This document shows, piece after piece, positions 1-6,276 of a stretch of 11,006 bases of DNA. The stretch is from QHWK01 sp035315685 (lineage in GTDB: Bacteria; Acidobacteriota; Vicinamibacteria; Vicinamibacterales; CAVVIG01): the NCBI GenBank assembly GCA_035315685.1, contig DATFXR010000724.1, positions 1 through 11,006 on the forward strand, in the 5' to 3' direction. Under the pieces are notes generated by a model, which saw only the letters and a list, made by a program, of their open reading frames with translations, was not told the origin of the DNA and did not search any database. A program made the translations under genes and the position numbers. Every line of letters starts with the position of its first letter. Position 1 is the stretch's first letter.

Positions 1-1
1 C

Positions 2-1930
2 GAGCTCCTCGTGCACATCTCGCCCGACATCCCGGACGATCTCGCGGGCGACCCGGTGCGCCTCGGTCAGGTTCTGACCAACATCATCAACAACGCGGTG
101 AAGTTCACCGAGCGCGGCGAGATTCGCGTCGACATCGCACAGGCCGAACGCACCGGCCGCAAGGTGCAGCTCAAGTTGTCGGTGATCGACACCGGGATCG
201 GCATGACGCCAGAACAGTCCGCCAGACTGTTTCAGCCGTTCACCCAGGCCGACATGTCGACCACACGCAAGCATGGCGGCACCGGCCTCGGTCTGACGAT
301 CTGCCGCCGGCTGGTCGAACTGATGGGCGGCCGCATCTGGCTCGAAAGCCAGCCGGGCGTCGGAACCACGTTCTACTTCACCGTCTGGCTCGGCATCGGC
401 GACGAAAAAGGCACGCGGACGATCGTGCCCGACAGGCTGACACGGCTCCGCGTCCTCGTCGTTGACGACAACGCCGCGGCCCGCGAGATCCTTCGAGAGC
501 CGCTGGTTACCATGGTCAGCCGCGTCGATGTCGTCGCGTCCGGGGAGGACGCGCTCACCGCGGTTCGCCGGCAGGATGCCTTTGCGCCGTACGACGTCAT
601 CTTCATGGACTGGCGGATGCCCGGTATGGACGGCCTGCAGGTGAGCCGTCAGATCAAGAGCGACGAGACGCTGCGCCATTCGCCGGCGATCGTACTGGTC
701 ACCGCGTTCGGACGCGAAGAAGCGCGCGACGAAGCCGAGCGGCTGCAGCTCGAGGGCTTCCTCGTCAAGCCCGTCACCAGATCAATGATTGTCGACACGC
801 TGGTCAGCGTCTTCGCCGACTCGACCAGCGAGACGCATTCGTCGACCCAGCGTCAACCGGCGACACTCAGCGGCGCGCGGTTCCTCCTCGTCGAAGACAA
901 CGAGATCAACCAGCAGATCGCCGTCGAACTGCTGGAAGGCGCCGACGCCACCGTCACGGTCGCGAACAACGGACGCGAGGCGATCGAGATTCTGGCCGAC
1001 GGCCCGCAACCGCCGGCATTCGATGTGGTGCTGATGGATCTGCAGATGCCGGACATGGACGGTTACCAGGCGACGGCCGCACTCCGAGCCAACCCGCGTT
1101 TCGCGACGCTGCCGATCGTCGCGATGACCGCCCATGCGACCATCGACGAACGCCAGCGCTGTCTCGCCGCCGGCATGAACGACCATGTCGCCAAGCCAAT
1201 CGATCCGGCGATGCTGTTCGAAACCGTGCGGCGATTCTACAAACCCGCGGCAGACGCCGCGCCTGCCGCCGCAGACGCAGTCCCCCGCCCGCTTCGACGC
1301 GCGGACGTTGACAACGACATGCCGGCGATCGCGGGGCTCGACACCAACGACGGCCTGTCACGGGTCAGCCGCAATCGCGCGCTCTATCTGAAGCTGCTGC
1401 GGCAGTTCGTCGAGCAACACGCCGCCGTGGAGCAGATCTCCGGCGCGATCGCCGCTGGCGACGTCGTGCTCGCCGAGCGGCTCGCGCACACGCTCAAAGG
1501 CGTGGCCGGGAACATCGGTGCCAGGCCGGTCCACTCCGCGGCCGGCGAGCTGGAGAAGCTGCTTCGCCATCGCGCCGCCGGCCACGAGATTGAGACGGCC
1601 GTGCGCCGCCTCGCCGTCGTACTGGTGCCACTGGTCGCCAGTCTGCGGACTGCGTTGCCTCCAGTCACGTCCGCCGTTGGCGAGGAATCAGCTCATACGG
1701 CAACTGCGCCGACGCTCGCACAATCCCGCGAGGCCGGTGCGCGCTTGACGACGCTGCTCTCGGAGCTGGATCCAGGTGCAGCTGAATTCGTCAGGGCGAA
1801 CCACGCGGCGCTGCGTCCGCTCTTCGCCGGCGGAACGTGGCCGACGTTCGAGCAGTTGGTCGATGGCTACGCATTTGCCGACGCGCAGGCGCAGCTGGAA
1901 GAGGCGCTCAAGACCTTCACCGCCGCCTGA
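2..1930 (+). CDS. Hybrid sensor histidine kinase, C-terminal part (HATPase-REC-REC-HPt), 5' partial
   Basis: This is the C-terminal part of a multi-step phosphorelay kinase; the sensor and dimerisation domains lie left of the window. The frame is open back to base 2, so the GTG at 11 is internal. Numbering residues from that GTG: the HATPase_c domain has its N box at about 24-31 (NIINNAVKF), the G1 box DTGIGM at 60-65, an F box FQPFTQAD, and a G2 box GGTGLGL at 89-95. Receiver 1 spans about 147-267, with VDD at 151-153, phospho-acceptor D200 and K253. Receiver 2 spans about 290-409, with ED at 295-296, D343 and K395. An HPt domain follows, with the transfer histidine H493 in AHTLKGVAGNIG. The last 90 residues are an Ala/Leu-rich helical tail. 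ATP-driven autophosphorylation and relay through the receivers to HPt is known for BarA-like kinases. The next gene, ten bases downstream, has a receiver that is an obvious candidate phosphate acceptor. Confidence 0.95.
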   Translation, partial: ELLVHISPDIPDDLAGDPVRLGQVLTNIINNAVKFTERGEIRVDIAQAERTGRKVQLKLSVIDTGIGMTPEQSARLFQPFTQADMSTTRKHGGTGLGLTICRRLVELMGGRIWLESQPGVGTTFYFTVWLGIGDEKGTRTIVPDRLTRLRVLVVDDNAAAREILREPLVTMVSRVDVVASGEDALTAVRRQDAFAPYDVIFMDWRMPGMDGLQVSRQIKSDETLRHSPAIVLVTAFGREEARDEAERLQLEGFLVKPVTRSMIVDTLVSVFADSTSETHSSTQRQPATLSGARFLLVEDNEINQQIAVELLEGADATVTVANNGREAIEILADGPQPPAFDVVLMDLQMPDMDGYQATAALRANPRFATLPIVAMTAHATIDERQRCLAAGMNDHVAKPIDPAMLFETVRRFYKPAADAAPAAADAVPRPLRRADVDNDMPAIAGLDTNDGLSRVSRNRALYLKLLRQFVEQHAAVEQISGAIAAGDVVLAERLAHTLKGVAGNIGARPVHSAAGELEKLLRHRAAGHEIETAVRRLAVVLVPLVASLRTALPPVTSAVGEESAHTATAPTLAQSREAGARLTTLLSELDPGAAEFVRANHAALRPLFAGGTWPTFEQLVDGYAFADAQAQLEEALKTFTAA

Positions 1931-1934
1931 AAGG
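1930..1934 (+). promoter_or_regulatory. Ribosome binding site for the REC-SpoIIE gene
   Basis: AAAGG overlaps the last base of the upstream TGA stop and sits 6 bases before the GTG at 1941. It supports that GTG over the more distant in-frame starts inside the kinase gene, whose added N-terminus would be Arg/Ser-rich low-complexity sequence typical of a wrong frame. Confidence 0.6.
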
Positions 1935-1940
1935 CAGCCT

Positions 1941-3083
1941 GTGAAAAACCTGTCCGAGAGCCGCATTCTCATCGTCGACGACGTGAAGGCGAACGTCGAC
2001 GTGCTCGTCAACGCTCTGCGGAATGACTACCGGCTGAGTGTCGCGCTCGACGGCGCCACGGCGCTGCGCAGCGTGCAGAAGAACCCGCCGGATCTCGTGC
2101 TGCTCGACATCATGATGCCGGACATCGACGGTTACGAGGTGTGCCGCCAGCTGCGCGCGCACGAGCCGACGCGTGAGGTGCCGGTGATGTTCCTGAGCGC
2201 GCTCGAGGACGCCAGGGACAAGGCGCACGGCTTCGAGGTCGGCGGCAACGACTATCTGACGAAGCCGTTCGAAGAACTGGAGATCAAGGCGCGGGTCCGC
2301 TCGCTGCTCAGAGCGAAGGCGTACGCCGATGCGGTGCGCGAGGCGATGGCGCGCGACCTCCGGATTGCCCGTGAGATCCAGATGGGCATTCTGCCGGCGG
2401 ACATCGCCGCCACGACGAAAGGCACCGGCCTCGACGTCCACGCCGTCGTCGAGCCGGCGCGCGAAGTTGGCGGTGACCTGTACGAAGTGCTGCGCGTCTC
2501 CGATCACCGCGTCGTCGTCGCGCTCGGTGATGTCTCGGGCAAGGGGATCCCGGCGGCGCTGTTCATGGCAGTCGTGGTGAGCGTCCTCCGGACGCTGGCG
2601 AGACAGATCGCAGAGCCTGACGTGATCCTGCGGCGGCTGAACGACGAACTGGTGGAACAGAATCCGCGGGGCATGTTCGTCACGCTGCAGTGTCTCGTGT
2701 TCGACCTGGAGCAGCGACGTGTCGCCTGTGCGGGGGCCGGCCATCACCAGCTCGTGGTGCTCTCGCCAGGACGCCTGCCCCGGCTGGCGTGCCCGTCGAC
2801 GGGCAGGCCGGTAGGGCTGATGCCGTTCAATCAGATCGAGCGCGAGACGCTGCCGCTCGCGCCCGGCGACACCTTGGTGCTGTTCTCCGACGGCGTCTCG
2901 GAAGCGATGAACGCCAGCGAGGACTTCTATGGCGAGGAACGACTGCTCGCCACGCTGGGCGCCGCGTCCGGGGCCACACCCGAGGACATAGTGACGCGCG
3001 TGCTCGCCGACGTTCGCGCGTTCGCGGCCGGCGCGAAGCAGTCCGACGATATCTCGGTCGTGGCGGTGCGATACGCGCCGTGA
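1941..3083 (+). CDS. Response regulator with SpoIIE/PP2C phosphatase output (RsbU-like)
   Basis: 380 residues from GTG. An N-terminal receiver domain (about 8-125) carries DD at 13-14, phospho-acceptor D56 in LLDIMMPD, S86 and K108 in TKPF. A helical linker (about 125-150) contains ARDLRIAREIQMGILP, the typical lead-in to SpoIIE-type PP2C domains. The phosphatase domain (about 165-378) shows EVGGD with D179, GDVSGKG at 196-202, FSDGVSEAMN with D317, and QSDDISVV with D369/D370, so all expected metal ligands are present. Members of this family (RsbU, RssB-like or HsbR-like proteins) dephosphorylate an anti-sigma-factor antagonist (STAS protein) when activated, which switches a sigma factor or another output. 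No STAS or anti-sigma gene is visible here, so the target is unknown. It lies ten bases after the hybrid kinase and is almost certainly co-transcribed; control by that phosphorelay is inferred. Confidence 0.93.
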   Translation: MKNLSESRILIVDDVKANVDVLVNALRNDYRLSVALDGATALRSVQKNPPDLVLLDIMMPDIDGYEVCRQLRAHEPTREVPVMFLSALEDARDKAHGFEVGGNDYLTKPFEELEIKARVRSLLRAKAYADAVREAMARDLRIAREIQMGILPADIAATTKGTGLDVHAVVEPAREVGGDLYEVLRVSDHRVVVALGDVSGKGIPAALFMAVVVSVLRTLARQIAEPDVILRRLNDELVEQNPRGMFVTLQCLVFDLEQRRVACAGAGHHQLVVLSPGRLPRLACPSTGRPVGLMPFNQIERETLPLAPGDTLVLFSDGVSEAMNASEDFYGEERLLATLGAASGATPEDIVTRVLADVRAFAAGAKQSDDISVVAVRYAP

Positions 3084-3096
3084 CCGGGACCCTTCC

Positions 3097-4008
3097 TCAG
3101 CGCTGCGTGAACCATAGAACCTGCCACGCGACCGCGAACGTCGTGAAGTTCGTGCCCGTCCGGACGATCACCCCCGACGCGTACGCCACCTTGCACGAAT
3201 AGCGGTTCCCGACCGGCAGCGACAGCGTGACGCCGAGCCGCGAGTTGTTCACCGTAGGGGATTGATCGCCATCGTCGATGCGTGTGCTCCCACCTGAGTA
3301 CCAGGTGCTGTCGGCGGCGAGCCACAGGCGCGGCTTGAAGGAATAACTGAGGTGCGCCTGCACCGAGAACAGCGGATCCTGCGAGCGCTTGCGGCCGCCT
3401 GGATAGAAGTCGTCGTTGGACGTGAACAGCCAGGTGGCGAAGTACGCGTCCGCGTCGAGCTTGCGAATCGGAATGGAAATGCCGACTTCGGGCTTGAACG
3501 CCCAGCGGTTGTTGCCGATGTTGATCAGCTTCGAGTCGTAGTACTGTCCTGCGGGCGCCGACACCGTCAGGCTCGCACCCACGATCGTCCGGCGCGGCGC
3601 CCTGACGAACTCGCGAACCGACATTGCGGGGTTACCGCGAAGGTTCACCGAGAACCTGAACTGGGTATCGGCCAGCCCGGACCGCGAGATCGCCGCGGCC
3701 TGCTCGCCAACTTTCCCGCTCACGTCCGCGAGCGCGTACGGCACCGCTACCGTTGCCAGGGCGAGATCGCCGAACAGATTGAACGAGTGACCGACCGCGG
3801 CGACGAACCCCTGCACCCTGGCATCGACGTCGCTGATCGGGAGCGTCGGGTCGAAGACCACTCCACCGCTCGAGTGACTGTAGCTGCCGACCAGGAAATT
3901 CGCGCCGACCGGCGACGCAGAATACGCTTTCGGCTCCATGTCCTGCGCGCGGGCGCGCCCCGCCGCGAGCGTTGCGCACAGGACGACAGCAACCGGGACG
4001 CGTCTCAC
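3097..4008 (-). CDS. Outer-membrane beta-barrel protein, MetA-pathway (PF13557-like) family
   Basis: 303 residues from a GTG that overlaps the stop of the upstream PP2C gene (GTGA, four bases). The N-terminus VRRVPVAVVLCATLAAGRARA is a Sec signal peptide with likely cleavage before QDMEP. The mature part is a run of amphipathic beta strands, for example FNLFGDLALATVAVPYAL, TIVGASLTVSAPAGQYYDSK and NNRWAFKPEVGISIPI, with Gly/Asn/Asp-rich turns. The pattern of an apparent dimension-like tract (GQYYDSKLINIGNNRWAFKP) is characteristic of the transporter/phenol MetA-degradation family of outer-membrane proteins. Family members are thought to be passive channels, but their substrates are mostly unknown. 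It is the last gene of the six-gene run. I see no Shine-Dalgarno sequence before the GTG, so translation probably depends on coupling to the gene before it. The family call comes from recalled pattern only; the barrel call is firmer. Confidence 0.78.
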   Translation of the reverse strand: MRRVPVAVVLCATLAAGRARAQDMEPKAYSASPVGANFLVGSYSHSSGGVVFDPTLPISDVDARVQGFVAAVGHSFNLFGDLALATVAVPYALADVSGKVGEQAAAISRSGLADTQFRFSVNLRGNPAMSVREFVRAPRRTIVGASLTVSAPAGQYYDSKLINIGNNRWAFKPEVGISIPIRKLDADAYFATWLFTSNDDFYPGGRKRSQDPLFSVQAHLSYSFKPRLWLAADSTWYSGGSTRIDDGDQSPTVNNSRLGVTLSLPVGNRYSCKVAYASGVIVRTGTNFTTFAVAWQVLWFTQR

Positions 4009-4904
4009 GCGCGGACGTGATAGCGGGCAACCACCGCCGTCACGTCGTCGTCGGTGCCCGATGCAACCGCGCGGGCCACCAATGCCGCGCACTGCGCCTC
4101 GATGCGGGGCGTGGTCACGAGAATCCTGGCGATATCCTCGTCGCTGACCGCGTCGGTCAGACCGTTCGTGCACAGGAGCACCTGATCGCCGTCGGACAAC
4201 GTCATCCGCTCGACGTCGATTGCCGGATCGATCGTGCCGGCGCCGAGAGCGTCGGTGAGGATGTGGTGCAGGTCCGACGCCATGTGCGTCAAGTCGAGGA
4301 ACGGCGGCCCCGGTGTGTTCTGCGGATGTGTGTGATCGCGCGTCAGCGGGATCAACGCACGGTCGCGGAGCAAGTAGGCGCGCGAGTGGCCGACGTGCGC
4401 GAAGAAGAGGTCGCGGCCACCGGTCACAACGGCCGTCAGCGTGGTGTGGAGAGGGACGTCCGCGCCAGCGCGGTTGATCTGCAGCAGTGTCGTGTCGATG
4501 TGACCATAGAACATGGCGATTCGTTCGATGATGCTCTGCGCAATCTCTTCGTCGACGCGCAGGCGCCACTGGCCGAACCGCAGCGCCAGTTCCAGGAGTC
4601 CGAGGATCGCGACGCGACTGGCCACTTCGCCCGATCGCCCCATGCCGTCGGCGATGACCATGGCGTAGGCGTACTCGTCGAAGCGTGGCGCGAGCGTACT
4701 CGTCGGCAGGCTGGTGAGCAGCGTCTCCTGGTTCCTCGCGAACCGCGTCACCAGGTAGTGATCCTGGTTGACGGCATGCGACGCGGCGCGGTGCGATCGA
4801 GCGGCGAATTCGGCCCGCGTCGTCGCCGACAACGGTGGAAACGCTTCCCCGCCTTTGAACAGCAGCGGGCTGAAGGCGGGCGTGCCGCCTCGTTCGTCGC
4901 TCAC
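4005..4904 (-). CDS. PP2C-family Ser/Thr phosphatase-like protein
   Basis: 299 residues if the GTG at 4904 is used. This start lies 7 bases after the stop of the translocase gene, with TGAG six bases upstream; a longer frame would extend into that gene. There is no signal peptide, so it is probably cytoplasmic. PP2C landmarks in order: ASHAVNQDHYLV (about 41-52), IADGMGRSGEVAS with D86 (about 84-96), TTLTAVV (154-160), AHVGHSRAYLLRDR (169-182), VLLCTNGLTDAVSDEDI (242-258) and GTDDDVTAVVARY at the C-terminus (D285-D287). The family removes phosphate from Ser/Thr using two metal ions. Two positions differ from the textbook motif: GDSR reads GHSR (H173), and the metal-binding SDG reads TNG (N247). 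Substitutions like these occur in some bacterial members, so they do not prove loss of activity. It probably antagonises a Ser/Thr kinase; the only kinase-like candidate visible is two genes upstream and predicted to be exported. Confidence 0.88.
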   Translation of the reverse strand: MSDERGGTPAFSPLLFKGGEAFPPLSATTRAEFAARSHRAASHAVNQDHYLVTRFARNQETLLTSLPTSTLAPRFDEYAYAMVIADGMGRSGEVASRVAILGLLELALRFGQWRLRVDEEIAQSIIERIAMFYGHIDTTLLQINRAGADVPLHTTLTAVVTGGRDLFFAHVGHSRAYLLRDRALIPLTRDHTHPQNTPGPPFLDLTHMASDLHHILTDALGAGTIDPAIDVERMTLSDGDQVLLCTNGLTDAVSDEDIARILVTTPRIEAQCAALVARAVASGTDDDVTAVVARYHVRA

Positions 4905-4911
4905 CGAACGC

Positions 4912-6276
4912 TCACAGCTCGGCGCGGCCGCCGGCGACGGCGCGATCGTGGAGTTTGTGATTGAGCCCGCGCGCGACCGCCAGCCAGCCGACAACACAGG
5001 CGACGTTGATCGCGGCAAAGCCGGTGATGCTGAGGCCGGTCAGCTCGCCGGTGTACACGACGCCCGCCTGCAGCACATCGCCCGCACGCTGGCAGAACGA
5101 ATCGACCGCCTGCTTGGCCTTGTACTTGGCTTCACGGCTCGTCGGCAGCCACAGCGCCTGCTTCGTCGTGTTCCCCAGCGAATAATCGAGGCTGTTGTCG
5201 GCGATCTTGACCCAGCGGATGAACGCGAACGACGGCGCGAGCAGCATGCCGAGGTAGCCGAGCATCGCCACGATCGGATGAATGAACAGCGCGCGTGCCA
5301 CGCCGAGGAACTTGAAGACCCGCGACACGACGAACATCTGCAGCAGGAAGCCGATCAGATTCACCCATCCGAAGTAGCTGCTGTAGGTCTCGCCGATGAA
5401 TTGCTGACGAGCCGCCTCGCCCTCCGGGCCTCCGCCGTGAGCGGCAATCGCGGCGTTCACGACGTACTTGCCGAACAGGTACTCTCCCGAGGTGTTGACG
5501 ACGTTCAGCAGCAGGACCAGCAGCGCCATCAGGGTGAGATACCGATCGGACAGCAGCATGCTGAAGCCCGACGGACCGCCCTCGAGCTTCTGATCGACGA
5601 CGGCTTTCGCCTTCGGACTGCGCGCGGTGATGCCGTTCGCGACCCGTGCGAGCACGACGCAGAGCACGAGCAGAGCCGCGCCGCCGATCAACAGCCGTGA
5701 CGTCCCCTGGGAGGAGACGATCTGTCCGGCGCGAATCGATCCGACCCAGGCGCCCAGGCTGCTGCCGACGCCGAGCAGCGGAAACAACCGCTTGCCCTGA
5801 TCTTCGCGGTACAGATCGGCGGCAAAGCCCCAGAACTGCGCGATCACCATCACGTTGAAGATGCCGACCCAGAGGAAGAACACGATCCCGACGCGCAGCC
5901 CGTTTTCGAGCGCCAGCAGAAACAGCAGCAGGTTCGACGCGAAGAACAGCGTCACCCATTGAATGAGCTGGACACGGTTGACACGGGACGCCAGTGCACC
6001 GTACGCAGGCACGAGCGCGAGCAGCATCACCGCCTGGCCGGCCGACGAATAGCTCTTCACTTCGGCGCCGCCCTCGCTGAGGATGAATCCTTCGCGCGCG
6101 GTCTTCAGCAGGTAGTAGCCGTACAGCAGGAAGAACATCGTCCCGGTCATCAGCAGCGCGCTGGTGGCCTCGCCGCGATGAACGTCCGCAATCGGCGAGA
6201 GCAGGCGTTCGATCAATCCCTTGTCGGGCGCAGGCTCTTTGGAGTCGGCGACGGCGGTTGCGGGCGTTGCGGTCAT
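4912..6276 (-). CDS. ATP/ADP translocase-family (NTT, AAA family) nucleotide carrier, MFS-like fold
   Basis: 454 residues from the ATG at 6276. The start is fixed by AAGGAG five bases upstream and by its ATGA overlap with the stop of the preceding gene. After a polar N-terminal segment (about 1-40) there are some ten to twelve hydrophobic helices, consistent with an inner-membrane carrier. Family-like segments include FFLLYGYYLLKTAREGFIL (about 48-66), AQFWGFAADLYREDQGKRLF, GEYLFGKYVVN (about 264-274) and the strongly charged SLGNTTKQALWLPTSREAKY, then VDSFCQRAGDVLQAG. This resembles the ATP:ADP antiporter/NTP-NDP exchanger family (TC 2.A.12) of rickettsiae, chlamydiae and plastids, in its shorter free-living bacterial form. 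Known members exchange nucleotides across the membrane; substrate and direction here cannot be read from sequence. No HEAT-repeat or cNMP domain is fused to it. A generic MFS carrier is the alternative. Its place directly after a secreted kinase-like gene is suggestive. Confidence 0.85.
   Translation of the reverse strand: MTATPATAVADSKEPAPDKGLIERLLSPIADVHRGEATSALLMTGTMFFLLYGYYLLKTAREGFILSEGGAEVKSYSSAGQAVMLLALVPAYGALASRVNRVQLIQWVTLFFASNLLLFLLALENGLRVGIVFFLWVGIFNVMVIAQFWGFAADLYREDQGKRLFPLLGVGSSLGAWVGSIRAGQIVSSQGTSRLLIGGAALLVLCVVLARVANGITARSPKAKAVVDQKLEGGPSGFSMLLSDRYLTLMALLVLLLNVVNTSGEYLFGKYVVNAAIAAHGGGPEGEAARQQFIGETYSSYFGWVNLIGFLLQMFVVSRVFKFLGVARALFIHPIVAMLGYLGMLLAPSFAFIRWVKIADNSLDYSLGNTTKQALWLPTSREAKYKAKQAVDSFCQRAGDVLQAGVVYTGELTGLSITGFAAINVACVVGWLAVARGLNHKLHDRAVAGGRAEL

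Noticed and set aside
1776..1940. N-terminal extension of the receiver-phosphatase gene
   Set aside because: It would overlap the HPt kinase by 155 bases and encode Arg/Ser-rich sequence; the GTG at 1941 has a ribosome binding site and begins right before the receiver domain.
1917..2747. 276-codon minus-strand open frame
   Set aside because: Antisense to the receiver-phosphatase gene, His/Arg/Asp-rich in the way shadow frames of GC-rich genes are.
3084..3096. Bidirectional terminator between the convergent operons
   Set aside because: Only 13 bases separate the stops and I found no inverted repeat with a T-tract there.
3972..4964. 330-codon open frame on the plus strand opposite the PP2C gene
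   Set aside because: It is antisense to a gene with clear PP2C motifs, has an Arg/Gly/Val/Asp-heavy composition typical of GC-rich shadow frames, and shows no domain pattern.
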